This document shows, one piece after another, positions 7,839 to 15,641 of a DNA stretch of 64,000 bases. Every line of letters begins with the position of its first letter. Positions within the stretch are counted from its first letter, which is position 1. Below the pieces are notes generated by a model. The model was not told the DNA's origin and did no database searches. It was given only the letters and a program-made list of their open reading frames with translations. The position numbers were made by a program, and so were the translations under genes. Source of the DNA: Candidatus Saccharimonadota bacterium (GTDB lineage Bacteria; Patescibacteriota; Saccharimonadia; Saccharimonadales; Saccharimonadaceae); contig JAFWLO010000012.1 in assembly GCA_017545595.1 (NCBI GenBank), forward strand, positions 62,001-126,000, in the 5' to 3' direction.

Positions 7839-8721
7839 TTTTAGTTGTTTTCTCGGCGATTTCTTGGCTCGAGACTCCAAATTTATCTGATAGCCACCGT
7901 GCGACGTGAATTACGTTGCTCGGTCTATTTATTTTACCACGATTTGGCGCTGGTGTCAAGAAGGGGGCGTCCGTTTCTAGGACGATTCGGTCGAGAAAAC
8001 AGGGGTCAAGGGATTTGTAGCAATCTAGGTTTGCGAAGGTCGCGAGACCGTTAATTCCGATAAAAAAGCCTTTTTCTAGAGCAATTTCGAGGTTTTGTTT
8101 CGAATCAGAGAAGGAATGAAGGACGGAGGGCTTCAATTTCGGAAAATTTGAGACGAGAGTAAAAAAGTCAGGGAGAGCGTCGCGAACATGGAAAGAACAG
8201 GGGAGATCGAGTGAGATTGCGAGGTCTATCATTCGTTCAAGGAGGTCAAATTGAGCGGATTTATCATAGCCGGGGTAGTGGTAATCGAGGCCGATTTCGC
8301 CGACGGCAACTAGGTTTGAAGACTTCGAAAGTTCTTTTTTCGTTTGGAAAAATTCAGTCGGATTTTTCTCGTCGTCCAGTCGGACTCCCACTCGATCAGC
8401 TAATCGTCCTTCGGACTCTACGCTTACTCGCAGTCGTCCGTGACCTTCTCGAGAAATCCGTGAATTTTCTTTAGTCACTTCAAAAAGACTTTTGAAGTCC
8501 TCTTTTTTAGTAGCCTCTTCTGGGTGGATGCCGTAGGTCCAGAAGACGTTTTCATGAGCCTCGGCGAAGGTTTTTGCGACAAGCGAGTCGGCGTGGGAAG
8601 TCCCGATACAGATGATTTGGCAGACGTTCGATTCGAACGCTTCTTTCAGGAATTCTATTTGCTGTGACGGGGTGAAAAACTCCGGATCGTGGAGGTGACA
8701 ATGAGAATCTACTAAATACAT
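7789..8721 (-). CDS. tatD: TatD-family metal-dependent hydrolase
   Basis: TIM-barrel nuclease of the TatD family (3'-5' DNA/RNA exonuclease or D-aminoacyl-tRNA-type activities are known). The metal motif DSHCHLHD is at residue 5, VGEIGLDYHY near residue 140, FHVRDA near residue 180 and ETDAPFLTP near residue 255. At 310 residues it is about 45 longer than usual; the extra residues (roughly 95-140) lie between the first and second strands and are encoded by a hairpin-rich stretch at 8359-8460 (see the repeat entry). The start follows an extended -10 by 6 bases. Confidence 0.85.
   Translation of the reverse strand: MYLVDSHCHLHDPEFFTPSQQIEFLKEAFESNVCQIICIGTSHADSLVAKTFAEAHENVFWTYGIHPEEATKKEDFKSLFEVTKENSRISREGHGRLRVSVESEGRLADRVGVRLDDEKNPTEFFQTKKELSKSSNLVAVGEIGLDYHYPGYDKSAQFDLLERMIDLAISLDLPCSFHVRDALPDFFTLVSNFPKLKPSVLHSFSDSKQNLEIALEKGFFIGINGLATFANLDCYKSLDPCFLDRIVLETDAPFLTPAPNRGKINRPSNVIHVARWLSDKFGVSSQEIAEKTTKNVLKIFNLPNPKLEQS
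8359..8460. repeat. Hairpin-rich in-frame insertion within tatD
   Basis: CGGATTTTTCTCG at 8359-8371 and CGAGAAATCCG at 8450-8460 are inverted copies that differ by a 2-base bulge. Inside them are two more hairpins, GTCC-AGTC-GGAC (8374-8385) and GTCC-TTC-GGAC (8406-8416), and three copies of TCGTCC. The block keeps the reading frame open and corresponds to the extra residues in TatD. Confidence 0.5.
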
Positions 8722-8727
8722 AAAAAT

Positions 8728-8733
8728 ATTATA
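8728..8733 (-). promoter_or_regulatory. tatD extended -10, leaderless type
   Basis: TG-C-TATAAT on the minus strand lies exactly 6 bases before the tatD ATG. Confidence 0.65.
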
Positions 8734-8782
8734 GCATTTTCGCGTTTATTTATGCTTTTTGGCGATTTTTATCATCTTTAGA

Positions 8783-10642
8783 TTAATATCGGTTTTCGCG
8801 CTTGCGTTTCGTAGGGTCAAGCTGACGCTTGCGGAGACGGAGGGATTTTGGAGTAACTTCGAGAAGTTCGTCATCGAGTAGAAAATCCAAACATTGTTCG
8901 AGAGAAAGCTGAGTATAGGGGGTGAGTTGGATAGCACCATCAGAGGCGTGTGTACGCATATTTGTAAGTTGTTTTTCTCGGCAAATGTTAAGGTCGATGT
9001 CTTCCTTTTTGTTCGAGAGGCCAACAATCATTCCCTGATAAACGGGAACCTGGGGCGGAATAAAGAGAGTTCCGCGAGCCTGAGCAGCGTCGAGAGCATA
9101 GGCGGTAGAAGTTCCAGACTCGAAGGCAATCAGGGCGCCGTTTCGTTCGGGCTTATATTTGGACTCGACTGGACGATAACCCTTGGGGATACTCGACATG
9201 ATGACAGTTCCCTTCGTAGCGGTCAGAAGATTATTTCGAAGACCAATCAGAGCGGCAGTGGTAATTTCGTATGTAAAACGAGTCGTCCCCGAGGAAGTGA
9301 TTTCAGTTGATTTTAGTTCGGCCTTGCGGATGCCGAGCTCTTGAGAGACTGGACCGACGTAGGCGGTTTCCACTTCGACGGTTAGAGATTCGTAAGGTTC
9401 GGATTTTACACCGTCGATTATTTTATAAACGACCTCTGGGCGACCAGCTTCGAGCTCGTATCCTTCTCGACGCATAGTTTCGATAAGAACGGAAAGGTGA
9501 AGTTCGCCTCGCCCGGAAACTTTATAACCGAGGCCGTCAGGGGAAATTTTTAGGGCAATATTTGTTTCAAGTTCTCGTTCCAGGCGCTCGGCGATTTGAC
9601 GGGAAGTCGTGAATTCACCCTCTTGACCCTTTAGTGGGCTGGTGTTTGGACCGATGTAAATCGAAAGCGTCGGAGGTTCAAGTTCGATGGTCGGGAGAGC
9701 CTCGGGATTATCTCCGGAAGCAATCGTGTCGCCGATGTTAGCTTTTGGAATTCCGGTTAGCGCAACAATGTCTCCTGCGAAAGCCTCAGGCGTCTCCTCT
9801 TTTCCGAGACCACGATAGGTGAAGAGTCTCTCGATTTTTGCTTGGGATGAGATGATATTTTTCGAGGAATCGGAACTGTCGGAGAGGCTGCCGGAAGAAA
9901 AATCAGTGTGGAGAAGCTTCACGGTTTCGCCTTTTTTAAGTTTTCCGCGGAAGATTTTTCCGATGGCGTATTTTCCGAGGTAGTTGTCGGCGGCTAGAGC
10001 AGCGACAAGAAGTTGAGCGCCTTTTCCCTCGTTTTCATCGATTGTTGGGGCAGGAATGTCATTTATAATGGAGTCGAAAATGACTTTGAGGTCGGAGTCG
10101 AGGTCGGTCGTCTTTCCTGCGCGGCCTTCGCGAGCGATTGCGTAGTAGATAGGGTAGTTTAGCTGGCTTTCGTCGGTCGCAAGCTCGAGAAAGAGGTCAG
10201 CAATTTCATCTTTGACTTCTTCAATTCGAGCAGCGGGCTTGTCGATCTTGTTAATGATAACAACCGGTTTAAGTTTTAAAGCGAGAGCTTTCGAGAGGAC
10301 AAATTTTGTTTGAGGCATCGGACCTTCTTGAGCATCAACAATAAGAAGAACGCCGTCAGCCATATTTAGCGTTCGTTCAACTTCGCCGGAGAAGTCAGCG
10401 TGGCCGGGAGTGTCGATAATGTTGATTTTATAGCCTTCGTAGAAAACAGAAGTTTGTTTCGCGGTTATCGTGATTCCACGTTCGTGTTCTTGGTCTCCAG
10501 AATCCATAATGAGAGTTTGGGACATTTCGGCTTGGTTGTCGCGAAAAGTGTGAGACTGCTTCAAAAGACCATCAACAAGAGTTGTTTTTCCGTGGTCAAC
10601 GTGAGCGATAATCGCGACATTTCTGATTCTGTTTCTATCCAT
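8783..10642 (-). CDS. typA: Translational GTPase BipA/TypA
   Basis: EF-G-like GTPase that binds ribosomes and helps 50S assembly and stress or cold growth. G1 is AHVDHGKTTLVDGLL at residue 13, followed by ERGITI (switch 1), DTPGHADF (G3) and NKIDKP (G4). The C-terminal BipA-specific region is present. It is 619 residues, close to the usual 610; a Ser-rich insert of about 15 residues lies in domain 2. A TTGAAA/TAAAAT promoter sits upstream, and the 8-base gap to the ATG leaves almost no leader. Confidence 0.93.
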   Translation of the reverse strand: MDRNRIRNVAIIAHVDHGKTTLVDGLLKQSHTFRDNQAEMSQTLIMDSGDQEHERGITITAKQTSVFYEGYKINIIDTPGHADFSGEVERTLNMADGVLLIVDAQEGPMPQTKFVLSKALALKLKPVVIINKIDKPAARIEEVKDEIADLFLELATDESQLNYPIYYAIAREGRAGKTTDLDSDLKVIFDSIINDIPAPTIDENEGKGAQLLVAALAADNYLGKYAIGKIFRGKLKKGETVKLLHTDFSSGSLSDSSDSSKNIISSQAKIERLFTYRGLGKEETPEAFAGDIVALTGIPKANIGDTIASGDNPEALPTIELEPPTLSIYIGPNTSPLKGQEGEFTTSRQIAERLERELETNIALKISPDGLGYKVSGRGELHLSVLIETMRREGYELEAGRPEVVYKIIDGVKSEPYESLTVEVETAYVGPVSQELGIRKAELKSTEITSSGTTRFTYEITTAALIGLRNNLLTATKGTVIMSSIPKGYRPVESKYKPERNGALIAFESGTSTAYALDAAQARGTLFIPPQVPVYQGMIVGLSNKKEDIDLNICREKQLTNMRTHASDGAIQLTPYTQLSLEQCLDFLLDDELLEVTPKSLRLRKRQLDPTKRKRENRY

Positions 10643-10650
10643 GAAGATTT

Positions 10651-10679
10651 ATTTTATCACTTTTTTGCTTATTTTTCAA
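10651..10679 (-). promoter_or_regulatory. bipA promoter
   Basis: On the minus strand TTGAAA (10674-10679) and TAAAAT (10651-10656) are 17 bases apart, with TG-A before the -10. The ATG is 8 bases after the -10. Confidence 0.65.
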
Positions 10680-10689
10680 GCGCTATTTT

Positions 10690-10720
10690 AAAATCCTGCC
10701 AGGTTTTCTGACAGGATTTT
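10690..10720 (-). terminator. Terminator of the thioredoxin-fold gene
   Basis: AAAATCCTG and CAGGATTTT pair around a 13-base loop. The T-rich end on the minus strand matches the gene ending at 10753. Confidence 0.65.
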
Positions 10721-10752
10721 GTTGGCTTTTATTAACTTAGTTTTCGAGAATT

Positions 10753-11508
10753 TTATTCGGAAACAGATTCTTTGACTTTTTCGAAATATGGAGAGACTTT
10801 TTCTTTCCAGGCGGAGATTCTTTCTTCAGTCCAGTATTCTTCGGGGGTTTCCGCATCGAGATGATCTTTTGAAGTCTCCCAGTCGTTTCCGACGATTTCT
10901 CCGTTAACGACAAACGTTACGTTCGGGACATAAAGATGATGATTGCCAACGTTATCGTATTGAAGGCGTTCGGATAGAAGAGAGGTGAGCTTTTTGTATT
11001 CTTCGGTGTCGTTTTTCCAATCGTCGTAAGTGTCGTGATAGTAAATTGTTTTAATGCCGTATTCTTTCGCTAGGTTATTTAGAAGCATGGCGTAGTTCTG
11101 ACACCAGGGGCAGGACGGGAAGCCGAGGAAGACGATGCCGGTTCCGTTTTCGATGACGTCGATAGCTTCTTTTCCGGTTTTATAGACATAGACGTTGTCT
11201 TCTCCGACGAGAGAATATTCAGAAGCGAAACGAGAAGCGTCGGTTTCGTTGCATTTTATAATATAAAATGCTAAGCCGGCAATCAAGAAAGCAGCAATAA
11301 TACAACACGCCAATAAAAGAACGAGGCCAAAGGCAGGATGAAATGGCTCGACCTTTTTCGCAGGCTTCGCTTTCGGCGCTCGAGACATAGAAGCTGATTT
11401 TGAGGATTTTTTAGCGACGGCTTTCGAAGTTTTCTTTGCGGAAACCTTCGCTGGAGAAGATTTTGTTGTTTTTTTGTTTTTCGCAGTTGAAGTTTTTTTA
11501 GTAACCAT
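10753..11508 (-). CDS. Membrane-anchored thioredoxin-fold protein with CPWC motif
   Basis: 251 residues. Residues 1-55 are a Lys/Ser/Ala-rich cytoplasmic tail, residues 62-90 a membrane helix, and the rest lies outside. The external part has GIVFLGFPSCPWCQNY with a redox-type CxxC and a VPNVTFVVNGE strand whose Pro resembles the cis-Pro of thioredoxins. It probably acts in disulfide exchange outside the membrane, but its substrates are unknown. ATG 11508 is chosen because TG-C-TATAAT is 6 bases upstream; a longer in-frame start would run into the tRNA-Lys gene. Confidence 0.75.
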   Translation of the reverse strand: MVTKKTSTAKNKKTTKSSPAKVSAKKTSKAVAKKSSKSASMSRAPKAKPAKKVEPFHPAFGLVLLLACCIIAAFLIAGLAFYIIKCNETDASRFASEYSLVGEDNVYVYKTGKEAIDVIENGTGIVFLGFPSCPWCQNYAMLLNNLAKEYGIKTIYYHDTYDDWKNDTEEYKKLTSLLSERLQYDNVGNHHLYVPNVTFVVNGEIVGNDWETSKDHLDAETPEEYWTEERISAWKEKVSPYFEKVKESVSE

Positions 11509-11514
11509 GTTTTT

Positions 11515-11520
11515 ATTATA
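11515..11520 (-). promoter_or_regulatory. Extended -10 of the thioredoxin-fold gene, leaderless type
   Basis: TG-C-TATAAT on the minus strand lies exactly 6 bases before the ATG at 11508. Confidence 0.65.
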
Positions 11521-11571
11521 GCATAAGCAGAATAAGGAATCAATAAAAATAGCCCTTTTGGGGCATTTTAT

Positions 11572-11648
11572 TGGTGAGTCGGGAGGGGCTCGAACCCTCG
11601 ACACCGGGCTTAAAAGGCCCGTGCTCTAACCAGCTGAGCTACCGACCC
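11572..11648 (-). tRNA. tRNA-Lys (TTT)
   Basis: Complete cloverleaf on the minus strand. The anticodon stem CGGGC/GCCCG encloses the loop CTTTTAA with anticodon TTT. The T arm and acceptor are intact and CCA is encoded. Confidence 0.95.
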
Positions 11649-11660
11649 AGAGGATATAAA

Positions 11661-11737
11661 TGGTGGACTCTAGAGGACTCGAACCTCTGACCTTTTCTAC
11701 GTCAAAGAAACGCTCTAGCCAACTGAGCTAAGAGTCC
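11661..11737 (-). tRNA. tRNA-Val (GAC)
   Basis: Complete cloverleaf on the minus strand. Stem TTTCT/AGAAA encloses TTGACGT with anticodon GAC. CCA is encoded. It lies 12 bases upstream of tRNA-Lys, and the two are probably co-transcribed. Confidence 0.95.
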
Positions 11738-11791
11738 GCCGACTTTTATTATATTAGCACATTTGTTTTTCATTTACAAGCCCGAACTTAA

Positions 11792-11826
11792 AAACGGGCA
11801 CCCTCGCAGTTTATGAGTGCCCGTTT
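11792..11826 (-). terminator. Terminator of the surface locus
   Basis: AAACGGGCAC and GTGCCCGTTT form a perfect 10-bp stem with a 15-base loop. It lies just after the last gene of the surface locus, which ends at 11843. Confidence 0.75.
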
Positions 11827-11842
11827 CGTCTAGAGTTTGACG

Positions 11843-12823
11843 TTATTTTTTTATTCTATAATTCTTTCGATAATCTTTTTTTCTTCTCGTAAGAATGACC
11901 GAGGAAATGATTAGAACCGCAGCGAATGCTATGATGCTAGTCATAATCAAATCGCTTTTTGTCGCATTGAGGTTTTTAAACAGCCCACCAGTGTCCGGGA
12001 TAGCGGGAGCATTAGGTTGAGTATAGCCGATTACGAAGATCGTCACCGGGCTTTCGATAAGAACATATTCCCATTCGCCTTCTGCATTCTGGACGTATTT
12101 ATATGTTTTTACGATGACGTTATATTCGCCAGATTCGAGACCATAGCTTGAGAAAGGAAGGGTTTTTATTATTTGTCCACCTTCGTATGGCTCGTCGATT
12201 TCGAAAACCATCGGGTCGCCGAGAATGGGATTGCCGTTTTTGTCCGTGACTGTCACTTCAATTTTCGCGACACCTTCGTCATAATCAATAACGATGACCG
12301 GATCGTTCGTTGTTTCGTCGGAAGCGCCCTGTTCGACTTTTGCAGGAACATAATTGAACTCAATCGTATCTTCAGCATAACCGATTGGGCTATAAGCCTT
12401 CGCGGTCAAAACGTAATTCGCATAAGAAAGACCAAGAGTATCTAAATTAATCGTTAATGTGTTCGATCCGGTGTCATAGTTGAAAGTCGGGTCGAGATTT
12501 TCCGGGTTAAATCTTGGGAGGGAAACTGTCTGAGGATTTCCATCCTCATCGACGTAAGCTAGTTCAAAATCTATATATTGAGTGTTTTCATAATCAAAAT
12601 TTACTGTGATGTCAGGAGAAACGGTCGAAGATTCGGACTCGGGGGAGGTGATTTTAACTACTGGATGTTTTTCTCTGTCATAGACCGTAACGCGGATTGT
12701 TTCCGTGACGGTATCTGGACCAGTGGCTCTCGCGCCTTCTGGCATAAAGTAGGCAACGGTCGTCATTATCGCGACAAATGATAGACCGAGAAGCCCAACA
12801 AGTTTTTTTCTTGTTTTTGTCAT
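11843..12823 (-). CDS. Surface protein with signal peptide and sortase-like C terminus
   Basis: 326 residues. An N-terminal signal peptide ends near residue 33 (ARA). The body is beta-rich, with two Ig-like segments (VKITSPESESSTVSPDITV and KIEVTVTDKNGNPI). The C terminus is IPDTGG, then a polar linker, a hydrophobic span and RRKK. This resembles an LPxTG cell-wall sorting signal with Ile for Leu, although no sortase gene lies in the window and the tail could simply be a membrane anchor. It is the last gene of a locus of six on one strand. No good Shine-Dalgarno precedes the ATG. Confidence 0.7.
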   Translation of the reverse strand: MTKTRKKLVGLLGLSFVAIMTTVAYFMPEGARATGPDTVTETIRVTVYDREKHPVVKITSPESESSTVSPDITVNFDYENTQYIDFELAYVDEDGNPQTVSLPRFNPENLDPTFNYDTGSNTLTINLDTLGLSYANYVLTAKAYSPIGYAEDTIEFNYVPAKVEQGASDETTNDPVIVIDYDEGVAKIEVTVTDKNGNPILGDPMVFEIDEPYEGGQIIKTLPFSSYGLESGEYNVIVKTYKYVQNAEGEWEYVLIESPVTIFVIGYTQPNAPAIPDTGGLFKNLNATKSDLIMTSIIAFAAVLIISSVILTRRKKDYRKNYRIKK

Positions 12824-12889
12824 AACTCTACACTCGCTTTTTATTTTTAGTTTTTGTTTGGACTCGCTCGGAGCGATTTTCTCGCCTCT

Positions 12890-13849
12890 CTACACAACTA
12901 GACGAGAGGAACGCTCTTTACGTTTCCTGAAAATCATTATACTCCAAACGATTATGCTTGTCAATAGCAAAAGCAGAATGACTATCATAAATGCAGGCAT
13001 AATTAAAATAAATCGAGAAACTTCCTGCTTTTGATCCATGGCCGTGACGGAGAAATTTGCTTTATAAATTCCAAAGAGAGGAGTTTCTGCCCAGTTCGTT
13101 GTGTATTTTCTTTCGGTTTGAGGGAGAACAACAAAATTGTCACTCATGGAATATAACGGAGTTCCAAAAATAGAATTAACGGCTAATGAATAAATTGCAA
13201 TAAAGTCAGTATTGCCGTTATTTTTAACTTTTACGTGAGCTTCGATATCTTTTGTGGTAAAGAACCCAGTTAGTCCAAAATCGGTAATTTCTGCGACATT
13301 TTCGGTCGTTCCATCGCCATGGCCGAGAACAATTAGGCTAACTCTAGAATGAGACTCAATGCCAATCGACGCCCCCTTAGACTCTTCGCCATCCTCTTTT
13401 ACGCTCTCTGCGAAAATCGTGCAGTACTGGCCACCTTCGGGAATACTGTCCGGGACGGAGACACGATAGATAATAGTGCGTTTTTCTCCAGCTTTAACCT
13501 TAAAGACCGGATTAGTAACAAAAGAACCAGAATCGTCCTGGAAGGTAATCCAGCGCATGATTTGATTGTAATTTGTTTCTTGAGAAAAGTCGGCGTCGTA
13601 ATCTTCGTTTGTAACGCTATATGGAGCAGTATAAAGCTTAAAAGAAAAATCTTCATCGCCGGCGTTTTCTACGGTGAATTGATAGTTTTGTTTGTTTCCT
13701 TCTTCAATGTAAACTTGGGTCGCGACGGGGCTGATTTTCATAACTGCACCCTTCGCGAAGGTGGAAGTTGTCCCGACAACTCCAAAGAAGACTGAAAAGA
13801 TCACTATTAGGAGAATGTTTTTTGGATTTATGACGAAATAATTTTTCAT
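12890..13849 (-). CDS. Membrane-anchored DUF916-like surface protein, paralogue 1
   Basis: 319 residues: signal peptide (cleavage near TFAKG), two beta-sandwich domains, and a C-terminal membrane helix with a basic tail. It shares landmarks with three other genes here: an ISP-type start of the mature protein, APYSV, YNQIMRWITF, VPDSIPEGGQY, an NNGN strand and a Trp-x-x-x-Pro-x-x-Gly-Ile-Tyr strand. The layout matches Firmicutes DUF916/DUF3324 proteins that bind peptidoglycan or WxL surface proteins. That link is by pattern, not database search. It begins 9 bases after its neighbour's stop, and no ribosome binding site is visible. Confidence 0.65.
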   Translation of the reverse strand: MKNYFVINPKNILLIVIFSVFFGVVGTTSTFAKGAVMKISPVATQVYIEEGNKQNYQFTVENAGDEDFSFKLYTAPYSVTNEDYDADFSQETNYNQIMRWITFQDDSGSFVTNPVFKVKAGEKRTIIYRVSVPDSIPEGGQYCTIFAESVKEDGEESKGASIGIESHSRVSLIVLGHGDGTTENVAEITDFGLTGFFTTKDIEAHVKVKNNGNTDFIAIYSLAVNSIFGTPLYSMSDNFVVLPQTERKYTTNWAETPLFGIYKANFSVTAMDQKQEVSRFILIMPAFMIVILLLLLTSIIVWSIMIFRKRKERSSRLVV

Positions 13850-13858
13850 ATTATTTTT

Positions 13859-14818
13859 TTATATATTAAAATTTTCTGAGCCACCTTGGGCACTTCGAGA
13901 ATTCGACCTTGTTCGACGATTATTGCGTTTCGCGGAGATTATTCTCGCAATAATTGCAAGAATAATCAGACAAATAATTGCAATGAACCAAATCGGACAG
14001 ATAATAACTATACGCGGAGAAACTTTCGCTTCGTCGAGGAATTCGGTGTTTAAAGTTACTTTAAGAACGCCAAGTCTCGGGACGTTACTCCAAGAAATGC
14101 TGAGTTCGCGAGTTGTCCCCGGGAGGACGGTTTTTTCTTGAGGGTCACTAGTCCCGTTGTAAATAACTTCGCCGGAGAAATAGTTCTCGATTTTTATAGA
14201 CATTTTCGCGTCAGAATCGACGTTCCCAGTGTTTTCGAAGGTTGCAGAAGCGTTGACTGGAGGAGCAAAGAGGAATTTAGGAATAGAGAGATTCGTGATT
14301 TCCCCGGTTAATCTTGTTTCTCCGGAAACTTTCGCAATAACAACCATGCCGGCCGTAGCAGAGACCTGGACGCTGTCGGGATTATCGGGCTTTTGGACAT
14401 CGGCAAAAATCACGGCATATTGGCCTCCGCCCGGGGCGTCTTCGGGGACGTTTATCGTGTAATTCACGACGAGATAGTTACTCGGTTCAATCGTCAAATC
14501 TTCTTCTTCAAAGCTAATCCAGTTTGAGATTTGAGTGTAGGCGTTTTTAACGGAATAAACTGGAGCATAAGAGATATCGTCAACGCTATACGGAGCGGCG
14601 GACATATGAAGGTTTAGAGTTTGAGACGTAGGGTTGTGGATGGTGACGTTGCCGTCATATTTCGCGCCAGGGTCAAGTTCAAGGCGCTTTACTCCTGGAG
14701 AAATCGAAAGGCCGAGGCTCGGGGTTTCTTCGGTTGCGAAGACATTTATCGAAGAAAAAAGAGAGACAAACAAACCGAAAAAGACGGCGAGCAAAACATG
14801 TTTCTTGAGATTATTCAA
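13859..14818 (-). CDS. Membrane-anchored DUF916-like surface protein, paralogue 2
   Basis: 319 residues, with the same plan as its neighbour: signal peptide ending near VFATE, GLSISPGVKRLELDPGAKY, APYSV, YTQISNWISF, VPEDAPGGGQYAVIF, an NTGNVDSDA strand, PGTTRELSISW, a membrane helix after ICPIWF and an Arg/Asn-rich tail. The start codon is TTG at 14816-14818, chosen because AGGAGG lies 6 bases before it and no ATG fits. A terminator separates it from the secreted-subunit gene upstream, so it may be expressed by partial read-through or from the TATAAT in the gap. It is probably a surface-located binding or assembly partner of the secreted subunits. Confidence 0.65.
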   Translation of the reverse strand: MNNLKKHVLLAVFFGLFVSLFSSINVFATEETPSLGLSISPGVKRLELDPGAKYDGNVTIHNPTSQTLNLHMSAAPYSVDDISYAPVYSVKNAYTQISNWISFEEEDLTIEPSNYLVVNYTINVPEDAPGGGQYAVIFADVQKPDNPDSVQVSATAGMVVIAKVSGETRLTGEITNLSIPKFLFAPPVNASATFENTGNVDSDAKMSIKIENYFSGEVIYNGTSDPQEKTVLPGTTRELSISWSNVPRLGVLKVTLNTEFLDEAKVSPRIVIICPIWFIAIICLIILAIIARIISAKRNNRRTRSNSRSAQGGSENFNI

Positions 14819-14864
14819 AACTTACCTCCTAAATTACTTAGATTATTATATATGAAGCACGCTA

Positions 14865-14895
14865 AAAAAACAACCGCTTTTCGCGGTTGTTTTTG
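14865..14895 (-). terminator. Terminator after secreted subunit B
   Basis: AAAAACAACCGC and GCGGTTGTTTTT form a 12-bp stem with a 5-base loop and a T-rich end. It lies between the 14917 stop and the TTG start at 14818. Confidence 0.75.
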
Positions 14896-14916
14896 TTACA
14901 AATCTAGAGAAGATTG

Positions 14917-15543
14917 TTAGATTTGAGGGGTAGCGACGTATTTAACTTCGCCTTCATACATACCAGCAATCTGGGATTCGGAAGCGGAAATACCGAAGTT
15001 TACGTAAACTTTATCATCGAAGCTACCGTTACTGGCATTGGTGTTGGTTTTTAGAGTGTCGCCACTTCCGCTGGCTTTGATCGTAGTCCAGTCCCCAGTG
15101 AATGAACCAGCAGTCTCAGAAGATTTATAGGCCCATGCGGAAGTGCCAGCCGCAACGCCGGTTCCGGTAGGGATTTTAATGTTAGTATCATAGCGATCCG
15201 CGTTGCCAAAAGCCTTGCTCGAATCTTTAACGAAGACCAAATCGGTCGAAGCACTAGCAGAAGAAAGCTTCAAGTTATAGCCACCATAGAGATTGCCCTT
15301 GACATTAGCGGTGTGAACCAAAGTGGTGTTAACTGTAGCTTTGTCGACATCAAGAGAGGTCGTATTGTCCTTTTCGATTTCGGTGTTGGAATCGACGGTA
15401 AGAGTAAAGACTTCAGCGACTGTCGTACGAACAACGTGGGTAACTTCTTGAGGGTCCGCAGCGTATGTCGTTAGAGGCATAAGAGAAGCTCCGAGACCGG
15501 CAACAACGCCGAGAGAAGCAATAACTTGTTTGGAATTGACCAT
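14917..15543 (-). CDS. Secreted subunit B, pilin/coat-like beta protein
   Basis: 208 residues with a signal peptide (cleavage near TYAAD), rich in Thr, Ser, Asp and Ala, with no membrane anchor. The mature part starts with a Val-rich strand, has a GGYNLKLSSAS strand mid-way and ends AGMYEGEVKYVATPQI. The same end (AGxYxGxVxYxx) and mid motif appear in the proteins at 16551 and 29819. This pattern recalls secreted pilin or spore-coat-U-like beta sandwiches. The gene has its own near-consensus promoter (TTGACT/TATAAT) and an SD-like AAAGGA, followed by a terminator, so it should be abundant. Its assembly into a polymer is an inference. Confidence 0.65.
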   Translation of the reverse strand: MVNSKQVIASLGVVAGLGASLMPLTTYAADPQEVTHVVRTTVAEVFTLTVDSNTEIEKDNTTSLDVDKATVNTTLVHTANVKGNLYGGYNLKLSSASASTDLVFVKDSSKAFGNADRYDTNIKIPTGTGVAAGTSAWAYKSSETAGSFTGDWTTIKASGSGDTLKTNTNASNGSFDDKVYVNFGISASESQIAGMYEGEVKYVATPQI

Positions 15544-15612
15544 TTTTATTTTCCTTTGTGTGTTAAGTTTTATATTTGTATTTATATTTATTTATGACCT
15601 TTTGTACTTTTC

Positions 15613-15641
15613 ATTATATGCTAACGCTTTTAAAAAGTCAA
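15613..15641 (-). promoter_or_regulatory. Promoter of secreted subunit B
   Basis: On the minus strand TTGACT (15636-15641) and TATAAT (15613-15618) are 17 bases apart. The -35 overlaps the end of the preceding anchor gene. A leader of about 65 bases follows. Confidence 0.75.

Noticed and set aside
11843-12823. IPDTGG as firm proof of sortase anchoring
   Set aside because: Leu is replaced by Ile, no sortase gene lies in the window, and the following hydrophobic helix alone could anchor the protein.
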